A DNA stretch of 64,000 nt from Nocardioides sp. TF02-7 (GCF_022437945.1 NZ_CP092535.1:3596001-3660000), one strand, 5' to 3'; positions 20,151 to 28,393 are shown, numbered from the stretch's first letter. The notes: generated by a model from the letters alone, not told the origin. Program-made: numbers and translations.

Positions 20151-20676
20151 ATGTCCCCTCACCACCACCGCACCGACGCTGCTCCTTCCTCGCACCGCCG
20201 CGAGGCCCGCTGCAGCCTTCGCGGCCTCCCTCCTGGCCGTCAACGGCGTGTGCGGGGTGCTCGGCGGCGACGACAGCGACCACTTCACCGGCCTCGGCCT
20301 CCTCTCCGAGCTCACCGCCGGCGCGGCGTTCGTCGCGGCGGCGGTCGCTCTCGTCGCCCTGACGCCGGTGACCGGCTGGCGCGGACTGCTGTGGTGGCTT
20401 GCTCCGGCCGGGCTCACGGTCGCGGGCGGCACCATGCTCGCGGTGCCCGTGGTCGGCCAGGAGCCCGCCGAGTGGCTCTTCGTGCTGGCCGTGCTGCCGA
20501 CGTTCGTCGGGCTCGTCGCTGCCGGCGTGCTCGGCACGCGCCGGGTCTGGCCGGGCTGGGTGGGTGCGGGCGTCGCCCTCCTGCTCCCGATCATGTTCCT
20601 GCTGCCCCTCAACGGCTTCCTGATGGCCGTCGTGTGGACCTCCGTTGCCGTCACCGCGCCGCGGGACCGGGCGTGA
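20151..20676 (+). CDS. Small multi-spanning membrane protein of unknown function, one frameshift
   Basis: This protein is unrecognised. After removing one C from the run 20155-20158, directly after the start, it reads MSLTTTAPTLLLPRTAARPAAAFAAS and continues for 174 residues with about four membrane segments: FVAAAVALVAL, GLLWWLAPAGLTVAGGTML, LFVLAVLPTFVGLVAAGVL and VALLLPIMFLLPLNGFLMAVV. AAGGAG lies 6 bases before the ATG, which fixes the start even though the frame breaks three codons later. It is divergent from the sensor kinase and shares the palindrome region, so it is probably controlled by that system. Confidence 0.65.
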
Positions 20677-20690
20677 CCACACGCCAGTGA

Positions 20691-20711
20691 AGGTTAGGCA
20701 GCCCCTCACCT
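20691..20711. promoter_or_regulatory. Imperfect inverted repeat upstream of Cys-rich protein and ferritin
   Basis: AGGTTAGG (20691-20698) and CCTCACCT (20704-20711) form an inverted repeat with one mismatch and a 5-base spacer. The left half equals an IdeR/DtxR half-site (AGGTTAG), but the spacing is wider than the classical iron box. It lies just upstream of a Cys-rich gene followed by ferritin, so iron control is plausible but unproven. Confidence 0.35.
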
Positions 20712-20728
20712 CGTGCTACCGTCGGGCC

Positions 20729-20956
20729 GTGGGCAAGAAGTCCAAGAAGGCCGCGAAGGCCGGCAAGGCCGGCGTGGAGAAGCGCAAGCTCCCCAAGCGG
20801 GAGTGCTGCGTCTCGAAGTCCCGCTGCGGACGGTGCCCCATCCGGATGCTCAAGGAAGGCACCCTGCCCGACGGGCTCGCGGTGAAGAAGCGGGTCCTCG
20901 TGCGCGCCGCGGACGGCAAGAAGGTCTCCAAGAAGGAGCTGCAGAAGGCCGCGTGA
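20729..20956 (+). CDS. Small conserved Lys/Cys-rich protein
   Basis: This 75-residue basic protein has a GKKSKKAAKAGKAG N-terminus followed by a cysteine cluster, ECCVSKSRCGRCPIRMLKEG (Cys pattern CCx5CxxC). A Lys-rich end, DGKKVSKKELQKAA, follows. Similar short proteins occur in other actinomycetes; no function is known to me. The cysteines could hold zinc or an Fe-S cluster, and the basic ends suggest nucleic-acid binding. GTG 20729 is chosen because the conserved region starts there. Ferritin starts 43 bases downstream. Confidence 0.65.
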   Translation: MGKKSKKAAKAGKAGVEKRKLPKRECCVSKSRCGRCPIRMLKEGTLPDGLAVKKRVLVRAADGKKVSKKELQKAA

Positions 20957-20999
20957 GCGGTGCCCGGGCGGCGGCCTGGGGCCGACTAGGGTTTCGGCC

Positions 21000-21524
21000 A
21001 TGCCTGCCCCTCGGTTCACTGACCAGCTCAACGTCCAGATCGGCAACGAGCTGGCCGCCCACAACCAGTACCTGGCCTGCGCGGTGTACTACGACGCACT
21101 GACGATGCCGCAGATGGCCGCGTTCTTCTACGCCCAAGCGCTCGAGGAGCGCGAGCACGCCATGATGATGGTGCGCTACCTCCTCGACACCGACGCGGCG
21201 GTGCGGATCCCCGCCGTGCCCGCGCCCGAGTCGGCGTTCGCCGACGTGGTGGCGCCGGTCGAGCTCGCGCTCGAGCAGGAGCGCACGGTCACCCGGCAGG
21301 TCAACGAGCTGGTCAGGATCGCCCGGGAGGAGGACGACTACGCCTCCGAGCAGTTCCTGCAGTGGTTCGTCAGGGAGCAGGTCGAGGAGGTCGCCACGAT
21401 GAGCGACCTCCTGGCGGTGGTCACCCGCAGCTGCGACGACCTCAACGACATCGAGGCCTACGTCGAGCGCGAGCAGGGCGGACCCGACCCCGACCCGACG
21501 GCTCCGCCGGCGGCGGGCGCCTGA
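21000..21524 (+). CDS. Ferritin
   Basis: This is a 174-residue non-haem ferritin that oxidises and stores iron in a 24-subunit shell. The di-iron site residues are visible: Glu in IGNELAAHNQYLA, then EEREHAMMM (ExxH), and in the second helix pair ERTVTRQVNELVRIA and EQFLQWFVREQVEEVATMSDLL. The C-terminal ~15 residues are an acidic/Pro tail. It follows the Cys-rich gene and precedes a D-amino-acid oxidase by 10 bases. The upstream inverted repeat at 20691 may link it to iron status. Confidence 0.93.
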   Translation: MPAPRFTDQLNVQIGNELAAHNQYLACAVYYDALTMPQMAAFFYAQALEEREHAMMMVRYLLDTDAAVRIPAVPAPESAFADVVAPVELALEQERTVTRQVNELVRIAREEDDYASEQFLQWFVREQVEEVATMSDLLAVVTRSCDDLNDIEAYVEREQGGPDPDPTAPPAAGA

Positions 21525-21534
21525 GGCGGCAACG

Positions 21535-22491
21535 GTGGCGAGGGTCGTCGTCGTCGGCGCCGGTGTCGTCGGCCTGACCTGCGCGGTGCGGCTCGCCGAG
21601 GCCGGCCACCGCGTCGACGTCGTCGGCCGCGACCTGCCGCGGGAGACGACCTCCGCGGTCGCCGCGGCGTACTGGTACCCCCGGGTCGGGGAGCCCCGCG
21701 CGCGGGTGACGACCTGGGCGGCCCGCACGTACGACGTCCTGGCGGGCCTGGCCGAGCTGCGCGAGGGCCCGACCACCGGCGTCCGGATGGTGCCCGGCAC
21801 CGAGCTGTTCCGCGCCCCCGCCGCCGACCCGTGGTGGCGCGACGCCGTGCCGTCGCTGGCCCGGGTGACGCCCACCGACGGGCTGCCGCCCGGGTACGTC
21901 GACGGGTGGCGGTTCACGGCGCCCGTGGTGGAGATGCCGGTCCACCTCGACTGGCTGGTGCACCGCCTGGGCGAGCTCGGCGGCACCCTGACCCGGCTCA
22001 ACCTCTCCGCGCTGCCGCTGGCCGGTGCCGATGCGGCCGGTGTCGACGTGGTGGTGCACTGCGCGGGGCTCGGCGCCCGCCTGTTCGCCCAGGACGCCTC
22101 GGTCACGCCCGTGCGCGGCCAGGTCGTCGTGGTCGAGCAGGTGGGCCTGGACCGGTGGTGGCGGGCCGACGCTGACCGGCCGGACGGTCACCTCCGTACC
22201 TACGTCGTCCCGAGGTCGACCGACATCGTCCTCGGCGGCACCGACGAGCCGGGGGAGTGGAGCCGCACGCCGGACCCGGCGACGGCGGAGGCGATCGTGG
22301 CACGCGCCGCGGCGCTGGTGCCCGCGCTCGCGGACGCGCGGGTGCTCCGGCACAAGGTGGGCCTGCGTCCCGCCCGCCCGGAGGTGCGCCTCGAGCGGGT
22401 GGGTGATGTGGTGCACTGCTACGGCCACGGCGGCGCCGGCGTCACGCTGGCCTGGGGTTGCGCCGAGGAGGTCGTCGCGCTCGTCGGCTGA
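21535..22491 (+). CDS. D-amino-acid oxidase family FAD enzyme
   Basis: This 318-residue flavoenzyme would oxidatively deaminate D-amino acids to 2-oxo acids, ammonia and hydrogen peroxide. The N-terminal FAD motif is VVVVGAGVVGLTCAVRLAEAGH (GAGVVG at 8-13). The C-terminal signature is VHCYGHGGAGVTLAWGCAEEV, the DAO family pattern. RTYVVPRSTDIVLGGT is the substrate-domain strand. The GTG start lies 10 bases after ferritin. Placing a peroxide-producing oxidase after ferritin may be incidental. It converges on the DUF952 gene with 9 bases between stops. Confidence 0.9.
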   Translation: MARVVVVGAGVVGLTCAVRLAEAGHRVDVVGRDLPRETTSAVAAAYWYPRVGEPRARVTTWAARTYDVLAGLAELREGPTTGVRMVPGTELFRAPAADPWWRDAVPSLARVTPTDGLPPGYVDGWRFTAPVVEMPVHLDWLVHRLGELGGTLTRLNLSALPLAGADAAGVDVVVHCAGLGARLFAQDASVTPVRGQVVVVEQVGLDRWWRADADRPDGHLRTYVVPRSTDIVLGGTDEPGEWSRTPDPATAEAIVARAAALVPALADARVLRHKVGLRPARPEVRLERVGDVVHCYGHGGAGVTLAWGCAEEVVALVG

Positions 22492-22500
22492 CGGCGGATC

Positions 22501-22878
22501 TCAGCCCGCGTGCCCGTGCCCCGGCGAAGACCCTCCGTCCGTGGCCGGGTCGCCGGTGGGGCTGATCGGCGTGGCCCTCACCACGGCGCCGGTCGGCAAC
22601 GGCCCGTAGACGTGCGGGAAGGTCTCGTCGCTGCCCGGCTCTCCGGGCTCCTCGACCACCGGCACGTCCAGCAGGTCGGTGTCGATGTGCAGGAGCACCA
22701 GCGGCTCGGTCGCGTCGTGGTAGAGGGCGTCGCGGATCCGCAGCCACTGGTCGGCGCGGCTGCAGTGGATGAACCCGACCTCGGCGAGGGTGCGGCCCCA
22801 CGTCGACACCGTGTAGACCCCGGTGCGTCGGGCGGCCCGCCAGTCGGAGGCGAACGCGACGTGGAAGATCGTCGTCAT
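22501..22878 (-). CDS. DUF952 family protein
   Basis: This 125-residue protein starts [45 protein letters not shown] and ends in a core with [18 protein letters not shown] and [13 protein letters not shown]. The GFIHCS and FPHVYGP motifs are the DUF952 hallmarks, a fold related to ADP-ribosyltransferases. Catalytic function is unproven. The last ~18 residues are a Gly/His-rich tail. It lies 10 bases downstream of nucS on the same strand and is probably co-transcribed with it. Confidence 0.85.
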   Translation of the reverse strand: MTTIFHVAFASDWRAARRTGVYTVSTWGRTLAEVGFIHCSRADQWLRIRDALYHDATEPLVLLHIDTDLLDVPVVEEPGEPGSDETFPHVYGPLPTGAVVRATPISPTGDPATDGGSSPGHGHAG

Positions 22879-22888
22879 CGGGGGCCGG

Positions 22889-23579
22889 CTAGAACAGCCG
22901 GTCGGACGGGTCGTCGAGGCCACGGAGCGCGTCGTAGTCGACGAGGGCGCAGGTGATGCCGCGGTCGCCGGCGAGCACCCGGGCCTGCGGCTTGATCTCC
23001 TGGGCGGCGAAGATGCCCCCGGACCGGCGCGAGCAGCGGGTCGCGGTTGAGCAGCTCGAGGTAACGGGTGAGCTGCTCGACGCCGTCGATCTCCCCGCGG
23101 CGCTTGATCTCGACCGCCACGCTCACGCCGTCGGCGTCGCGGCACATGAGGTCGACCGGACCGATCGCTGTGGGGTACTCCCGGCGTACCAGCGACAACC
23201 CCGGCATCAGCGTCGCCGGGTGCTCGGCGAGCAGCTCCTGCAGGTGCTTCTCGACGCCGTCCTTCTGCAGGCCCGGGTCGATCCCCAGCTCGTGCCGGGA
23301 GTCGTGGTGGATCTCCTCGATCAGGATCCGCAGCGTGTCGGGCACGGCGCCCTTGGGGGCGCGCGAGGTGACGGTCCACTCGACGGTGCCGTCCTCGGTC
23401 GATCCCTCCCGGACCGTGCACGGCGGTGACATCCAGTTGAGCGGCTTGTAGGAGCCGCCGTCGGAGTGGACGAGCACCGAGCCGTCGGCCTTGATCATCA
23501 GCACCCGGGTCGCCATCGGGAGGTGGGCGGTGAGGCGGCCGGCGTAGTCCACCTGGCAGCGCGCGACGACGAGTCTCAC
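22889..23579 (-). CDS. nucS: Mismatch-specific endonuclease NucS, one frameshift
   Basis: NucS cuts both strands at mispaired bases and replaces MutS/MutL repair in actinobacteria and some archaea. The N-terminal domain reads [42 protein letters not shown]. The nuclease domain has [38 protein letters not shown], with the Asp/Glu-x-Lys catalytic set. One extra base in the C5 run 23016-23020 breaks the C-terminus, which resumes as [16 protein letters not shown] and ends DDPSDRLF, a plausible beta-clamp-binding tail. The repaired length is 229 residues. The GTG start lies only 16 bases from the divergent DUF167 start. Confidence 0.92.
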
Positions 23580-23595
23580 GGGGCCCGAGGCTACC

Positions 23596-23877
23596 GTGAC
23601 GCCCGTGGAGATCGAGGCGGGGCGACCGTGGTGGCGGCCCGACGGCGAGGCATGGCTGCTGTCGGTGCGGGTGCAGCCGGGCGCGTCCCGCACCGAGGTG
23701 GTCGGGCCGTACGGCGACCAGCTGCGGATGCGCCTGCAGGCGCCGCCGGTCGACGGGAAGGCCAATGCCGCCTTGGAGCGCTTCGTCGCCGACGAGCTGG
23801 GCGTCCCGCGCTCGTCGGTGGCGGTGGTGCGCGGCCGGTCGTCGCGGTCGAAGGTGGTGCGGGTCGCGCCGGTGTGA
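23596..23877 (+). CDS. DUF167 (YggU) family protein
   Basis: This 93-residue protein has the DUF167 pattern: [50 protein letters not shown], followed by [24 protein letters not shown] is the family signature. It is a small cytosolic fold of unknown function. The start is GTG 23596 or GTG 23605. The divergent nucS start is 16 bases away, so both transcripts must begin at or very near their start codons. No frameshift. Confidence 0.85.
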   Translation: MTPVEIEAGRPWWRPDGEAWLLSVRVQPGASRTEVVGPYGDQLRMRLQAPPVDGKANAALERFVADELGVPRSSVAVVRGRSSRSKVVRVAPV

Positions 23878-23903
23878 CGTGTTGCATAGTTACTGACGGG
23901 TAG

Positions 23904-23921
23904 AAACCGCTGTCACGGTTT
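23904..23921. promoter_or_regulatory. Inverted repeat upstream of the 3-hydroxyacyl-CoA dehydrogenase gene
   Basis: AAACCG (23904-23909), spacer CTGTCA, CGGTTT (23916-23921) form a perfect inverted repeat ending 14 bases before the ATG at 23936. This is a good position for a repressor operator, for example a TetR-type fatty-acid regulator. No regulator gene is adjacent. Confidence 0.4.
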
Positions 23922-23935
23922 GCCACACTGCCGCC

Positions 23936-25108
23936 ATGACCTCGACCAGCGAGCAGATCTTCGACACCCTGGTGCTGCCCTACCTCAACCACGCGGTGCG
24001 CATGTACGAGTCGTCGTACGCCTCGGCGGCCGACATCGACGCGGCGATGCGGTACGGCTGCGGCTACACCAGCGGTCCGCTGGCGACGATCGACGAGCTC
24101 GGGGCAGCGACCGTGCGCGACCGGCTCGCCGCCCGCCACGCCAAGACCGGCGACCGCCTCCACGAGCCTGCCGACCTGCTCGACAAGCTCGCGACCGAGG
24201 GCCGGTCGTTCGCCGAGGAGGCGGCCGGCGGCAGCACGGGGACGCCGCGGCTGCGGCACCGGGTCGCCACGGTGGGCGTCGTGGGCACCGGCACCATGGC
24301 GTCGGGCATCGCCCAGGTCTTCGCCCAGGCCGGCCGCGACGTCGTGGTCGTCGGGCGCAGCGAGGAGAAGGTCGCCGGCGTCCGGCGACTCGTCGAGAAG
24401 AACCTGGCCAAGCTGGTCGCCAAGGGCAGGATCGACGATGCCGCACGGGAGGCCGCGCTCGCCCGGCTCAGCGGCACGACGTCGCGCGACGACCTCGCCG
24501 ACGCCGACCTGGTCGTCGAGGCGATCGCCGAGGACCTCGCGGTCAAGACCGACCTCTTCCGCGACCTCGACCGGATCTGCAAGCCGGGGGCGATCCTCGC
24601 CACCACGACGTCGTCGCTGCCGGTGACCGCGCTCGGCGAGGCCACCGGACGGCCGGCGTCCGTCATCGGGATGCACTTCTTCAACCCGGCCATGGTCATG
24701 AAGCTGGTCGAGGTCGTCACCACCGAGGCCACCGCCGTCGACGTCGACGAGACCGTGCTCGCGCTCTGCGCCGAGATCGGCAAGGTCGCCGTCTCCTGCG
24801 GCGACCGCGCGGGCTTCATCGTCAACTGCCTGCTGTTCCCCTACCTCAACGACGCCGTGCGCCTGCACGAGGCGGGCGTCCCGCTGGACACCATCGACGC
24901 CGCCGTCAAGGAGCACGCCGGCTTCCCCATGGGCCCCTTCGAGCTGCTCGACGTCGTCGGCAACGACGTGTCGCTGGCGATCCAGAAGGAGCTGCACGCC
25001 GAGTTCAAGGAGCCCGGCTTCTCACCGGCGACGCTGCTCGAGGAGAAGGTCGCCCGCGGCGAGCTCGGCCGCAAGACCGGCAAGGGGTTCCACGACTACG
25101 CCGGCTGA
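23936..25108 (+). CDS. 3-hydroxyacyl/3-hydroxybutyryl-CoA dehydrogenase with duplicated C-terminal domain
   Basis: This is a 390-residue NAD(P)-dependent dehydrogenase. The Rossmann domain begins near residue 111 (VGVVGTGTMASGIAQVFAQAGRDV); the catalytic His is in GMHFFNP (about 245-251), followed by the C-terminal domain FPYLNDAVRLHEAGVPLDTIDAAVKEHAGFPMGPFELLDVVG. Unusually, residues 1-60 repeat that C-terminal fold (LPYLNHAVRMYESSYASAADIDAAM...SGPLATIDELG), giving the order 3HCDH_C, 3HCDH_N, 3HCDH_C. It would reduce acetoacetyl-CoA or oxidise 3-hydroxyacyl-CoA in butyrate or ethylmalonyl-CoA metabolism. It is monocistronic with an upstream inverted repeat. Confidence 0.88.
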   Translation: MTSTSEQIFDTLVLPYLNHAVRMYESSYASAADIDAAMRYGCGYTSGPLATIDELGAATVRDRLAARHAKTGDRLHEPADLLDKLATEGRSFAEEAAGGSTGTPRLRHRVATVGVVGTGTMASGIAQVFAQAGRDVVVVGRSEEKVAGVRRLVEKNLAKLVAKGRIDDAAREAALARLSGTTSRDDLADADLVVEAIAEDLAVKTDLFRDLDRICKPGAILATTTSSLPVTALGEATGRPASVIGMHFFNPAMVMKLVEVVTTEATAVDVDETVLALCAEIGKVAVSCGDRAGFIVNCLLFPYLNDAVRLHEAGVPLDTIDAAVKEHAGFPMGPFELLDVVGNDVSLAIQKELHAEFKEPGFSPATLLEEKVARGELGRKTGKGFHDYAG

Positions 25109-25118
25109 CCCCGGTGGG

Positions 25119-25152
25119 CCGTCGCCCCGGCTCCGCCGGCCGGCAGCGACGG
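25119..25152. terminator. Hairpin between convergent dehydrogenase and secreted-protein genes
   Basis: CCGTCGC (25119-25125) pairs with GCGACGG (25146-25152) around a GC-rich interior that can pair further. It lies in the 61-bp gap between two convergent stops, so it can serve both. No U tract is seen. Confidence 0.45.
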
Positions 25153-25169
25153 ACGGCGTACGCGTGCCG

Positions 25170-25740
25170 TCAGCGAGCCGGGCGGAACGTGCAGGCGAAC
25201 TTCGAGGTGATCTGGCCCGGACCCTTGACCGACCGGCGGGCGCTCCGCTCGGCTGAGATCTTGTCGCGAGCCTTGCCCTTGCCCCACTCGACGACCCTGT
25301 TGTCGCGGACCCGCCACGCGACCGCGACGCAGCCGTTGTAGGCGAAGACCTTGCGCTTGGCCGGCGGCTGGCAGGCGCTGGGCGGGGCGTTGGTCTCGTT
25401 CTTCGTCCGGGCCTTGCACCGCTGGAGCGCCTTCTGCATCGCGAGCTTCTTCGAGCCGACGCCCTCCTTGTTGGTCCAGCCCCCAGATCTTCGCGCGCGG
25501 GTTGAACGAGATCGCGGTCCAGCAGCGGGGCGCGCACGGAGGGCGCGGCGCGAGCCGCGGCTGCACGTGGGTGGCGACCGTGACCATCGAGGCCGGCGTG
25601 GCCGGGGCAGCGGTGGCGGGTGTCGCCGCGAGCGCGGACGCGCCCATCAGCAGCGCAGCCGCGAAGGCGAGCAGGACGCGGACGGAGGTGGCGGGACGCA
25701 AGAGGTGTCTCCCTGGGGTCGGTCGCATGGCCGTTGCCAT
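25170..25740 (-). CDS. Secreted DUF4189-like protein, one frameshift
   Basis: This is a predicted exported protein, about 189 residues after repair. The signal peptide is Arg-containing, then SVRVLLAFAAALLMGASALA, with likely cleavage after ATAA. The mature part starts with CAPRCWTAISFNPRAKIWGW and then has Cys residues spread over RCKARTKNET, ACQPPAK, NGCVAVAWRV and FACTFRPAR, suggesting disulfides. The alanine/cysteine pattern resembles DUF4189, but the match is loose. One extra base lies in the C5 run 25480-25484. Start ATG 25740 or ATG 25728. Function unknown. Confidence 0.6.
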
Positions 25741-25849
25741 CTTCGCTGATCCTCCCAGGAGAAACCGAAGCCGGGGCGGGTGTTTCCCGATCTTTGTGCC
25801 GGCGCGACCGCTCCGCCGGGCGGGGGAGCCGCCTGACAGACTGGCGCAC

Positions 25850-26623
25850 GTGCCGCTCCACACCACGACGTACGGCGACCACGGCAGCCGGGTGGTCTTC
25901 TGCCACGGCCTCTTCGGCCAGGGCCGCAACTGGAACCAGCACGCCAAGGACCTGGCGGCCGACCACCGGGTGCTGCTCGTCGACATGCCCAACCACGGGC
26001 GGTCGGAGTGGACCGAGCGGTTCGACTACGTCGACGCCGCCGACCGGGTGGCCGGCGTCCTCGACGCCGACGACCCCGTCGCGCTCGTCGGCCACTCGAT
26101 GGGCGGCAAGATCGCGATGGTGCTGGCGCTGCGCCACCCGGAGCTGGTCGAGCGGCTCTGCGTGGTCGACGTCGCCCCGGTGCGCTACCGCTCCGCCACC
26201 GAGTTCGCCGGCTACATCGACGCCATGCTGGCCATCGACCTGACGACGCTCGAGGGGCGGCGCGAGGCCGACGCGGCTCTCACCGACGCGGTGCCCGACC
26301 CGGGGGTGCGGGGCTTCCTGCTGCAGAACCTGCGGCGCGACGGCGACGCGTGGCGGTGGCAACCGAACCTCGAGCTGCTCCGCGACGACCTCGACGCCGT
26401 CACCGACTGGCCGGAGGAGGCGCTCGATGTCGTGACGCCGTACGACGGCCCGGTGCTGTGGATGGGCGGCTCGGAGTCGCGCTACGTGCGCGACGAGCAC
26501 GCCGCCGCGATGGAGGCCCTGTTCCCGAGGGTCCGGCGGGTCACCGTCAAGGGCGCGGGCCACTGGGTGCACTCGGAGAAGCCGGACGTCTTCCTCGAGG
26601 TGCTGCGCCAGTTCCTCGGGTGA
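25850..26623 (+). CDS. Alpha/beta-fold hydrolase
   Basis: This 257-residue hydrolase has the oxyanion-hole region VVFCHGLFGQGRNW, the nucleophile elbow LVGHSMGGKIAM (Ser in GHSMGG) and the catalytic His in VKGAGHWVHSEKP. It resembles the YbfF/ABHD11-like esterase group, whose substrate is often unknown. Residues 140-200 form a helical lid. GTG 25850 gives the usual N-terminus PLHTTTYGDHGSR. It is divergent from the secreted protein and converges on the CGNR gene with 2 bases between stops. Confidence 0.85.
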   Translation: MPLHTTTYGDHGSRVVFCHGLFGQGRNWNQHAKDLAADHRVLLVDMPNHGRSEWTERFDYVDAADRVAGVLDADDPVALVGHSMGGKIAMVLALRHPELVERLCVVDVAPVRYRSATEFAGYIDAMLAIDLTTLEGRREADAALTDAVPDPGVRGFLLQNLRRDGDAWRWQPNLELLRDDLDAVTDWPEEALDVVTPYDGPVLWMGGSESRYVRDEHAAAMEALFPRVRRVTVKGAGHWVHSEKPDVFLEVLRQFLG

Positions 26624-26625
26624 GC

Positions 26626-27164
26626 TCAGGCGCCGGAGGCCTGTCGGGCACGGTAGGCCGCGACCGCGTTGCGGTTGCCGCAGGCGGTCGAGCAGAACCG
26701 GCGCGAGCGGTTGCGGGAGAGGTCGAGGACCAGGCCCTCGCAGTCGTCGTCGGCACAGATGCCGAGGCGGGACATCTCGTCGCTGCGGATCACGTCGATC
26801 ATCGCCATCGCGGTCTCCACCACGATCCGGTCGCGCAGCGGGCGTCGTCGTCGATCGCGTGGACGTGCCAGTCGTAGTCGCCGTGCCGGCGCAGCTGGGG
26901 GAGCGCGCGGGCGCTGCGCAGCAGCTCGTTCACGAGCTCGACCGCGCGGTCGCGGTCGGCGGTGAGCACCTCGCGCAGCAGCGGCCGGAGGCGTCGTACG
27001 GCCTGGAGCTCGGTGGCGTCGCCGTCGCGGCGGCCGGTGAACCCGAAGTCGTCCAGGAACGTCGCGAGCTCCTCCGCCGACGTCAACGTGTCCGGCGGCT
27101 CGGCGGAGTTGACGAGCAGCACGGCCGCGCGCAGGGCCTCGTTGGTGTCATGGGCGAAAACCAC
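26626..27164 (-). CDS. CGNR zinc-finger transcriptional regulator, one frameshift
   Basis: The N-terminal ABATE domain reads MVFAHDTNEALRAAVLLVNSAEPPDTLTSAEEL...LRPLLREVLTADRDRAVELVNELL. The C-terminal zinc finger has GICADDDCEGLVLDLSRNRSRRFCSTACGNRNAVAAYRAR, with four cysteines and the CGNR motif. One base is missing in the G run 26840-26842; repaired, the protein is 179 residues. Such proteins are likely stress-related regulators. It is divergent from the EamA transporter with 38 bases between starts, which makes the transporter the likely target, and possibly itself. Confidence 0.88.
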
Positions 27165-27202
27165 GTTGACAGGTTACATCACCGCCGATAGCGTCATGTC
27201 CC

Positions 27203-28171
27203 ATGACGGCGATGACTGATGACATTCCGGCGACGACGCCCTCGCGCCGTACGGCGGCGGGCCTTGCGGTCGCGCTGCTCTCCGCCGTCTCGTTCGCGCT
27301 CTCCGGCGCGCTCGCCTCGCCGCTGCTCCACCAGGGTTGGAGCGCGGGCGCCGTCGTGCTCGTGCGCATCGGTCTCGGCGCGCTGGTGGTGCTGCCCTTC
27401 GGCGTGGCCGCGCTGCAGGGGCGGTGGCACCTGCTCCGGCGCAACGCCGGGCTGATCGGGCTCTACGGGCTGCTGGCCGTGGCGGGCGCCCAGTTCTGCT
27501 ACTTCTCCGCCGTCCGCTACCTCGAGGTGGGGCCGGCGCTGCTCATCGAGTACACCGCGCCCGCCGCGGTCGTGCTCTGGCTGTGGGTGCGCCACGGGCA
27601 GCGGCCCGGCCCGGTCACCGTCGCCGGCGCGGTCGTCGCGGCGCTCGGCCTGCTGCTCGTGCTCGACGTGGTCGCCGGGTTCGGCCTGCACCTGGGCGGC
27701 GTCGCCTGGGCGTTCGCGGCGATGGTGGGCGCGGCGGCGTATTTCGTGATCTCCGGCGACGACAGCACCGGGCTGCCGCCGATCTCGCTCGCCGCCGGCG
27801 GCCTCGTCGTCGGGGCGGCCGTCCTCGGGCTGCTCGGCCTGGTCGGGCTGCTGCCGATGGAGGTGACCGGTGCCGAGGTCGAGTACGCCGGCGTCCGCGT
27901 CGACTGGTGGGTGCCGCTCGCGCTGCTCGGCCTGATCACCGCTGCGCTGGCCTACACCTCCGGCATCGCCGCCGCCCGGCTGCTCGGCTCGCGGGTGGCG
28001 TCGTTCGTGGCGCTCTCCGAGGTCGTCGCCGCCGTCCTCTGGGCCTGGGCCCTCCTCGGCGAGCTCCCCGGCCTCGTCCAGCTCCTCGGCGGCGTCCTCA
28101 TCCTCCTCGGCGTGGTCGGCGTCAAGCTCGGTGAGCGCTCGGTCGCCCACGCCGAGCCGACCCCCGCCTGA
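27203..28171 (+). CDS. EamA/DMT-family transporter
   Basis: This 322-residue membrane protein has ten predicted hydrophobic helices in two EamA repeats, for example ALSGALASPLLHQGWSAGAVVLVRI and LLGSRVASFVALSEVVAAVLWAW. The family includes metabolite exporters (amino acids, drugs); substrate cannot be read from sequence. It is divergent from the CGNR regulator across 38 bases. The end is followed at 28185 by the 22-bp inverted tandem array. Confidence 0.88.
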   Translation: MTAMTDDIPATTPSRRTAAGLAVALLSAVSFALSGALASPLLHQGWSAGAVVLVRIGLGALVVLPFGVAALQGRWHLLRRNAGLIGLYGLLAVAGAQFCYFSAVRYLEVGPALLIEYTAPAAVVLWLWVRHGQRPGPVTVAGAVVAALGLLLVLDVVAGFGLHLGGVAWAFAAMVGAAAYFVISGDDSTGLPPISLAAGGLVVGAAVLGLLGLVGLLPMEVTGAEVEYAGVRVDWWVPLALLGLITAALAYTSGIAAARLLGSRVASFVALSEVVAAVLWAWALLGELPGLVQLLGGVLILLGVVGVKLGERSVAHAEPTPA

Positions 28172-28184
28172 CCTCCGCGAGGAC

Positions 28185-28390
28185 GTTGAATCGGGTGTTG
28201 TGGTGGGTTGAATCCGGCCTCGTGGTGTGTTGAATCGGGCCTTGTGGTGTGTTGAATCGGGCCTTGTGGTGTGTTGAATCCGGCCTCGTGGTGATCAGCC
28301 GTCGCCACGACACCCGATTCGACGCGCCACGACACCCGATTCGACCGACCACGACACCCGATTCGACCGACCACGAGGCCCCGATTCAAC
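28185..28390. repeat. 22-bp tandem repeat array, five direct then four inverted units
   Basis: Five units of 22 bases (consensus GTTGAATCGGGCCTTGTGGT plus 2) occupy 28185-28294. An 8-base centre follows, then four units in the opposite orientation (core CCACGACACCCGATTCGAC) at 28303-28390. All nine units keep the 22-base register. The array fills the gap between the convergent EamA and AI-2E genes and could fold into a very long imperfect hairpin. There are no spacers, so it is not a CRISPR array. Confidence 0.85.
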
Positions 28391-28393
28391 AGG

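Noticed and set aside
20691..20711. Canonical IdeR/DtxR iron box
   Set aside because: Only the left half-site is exact and the spacing is 5 bases between 8-mers, not the 1-base centre of the consensus. Kept only as a weak candidate.
28185..28390. CRISPR array
   Set aside because: Units abut without unique spacers, the second half is inverted, and no cas genes are present.
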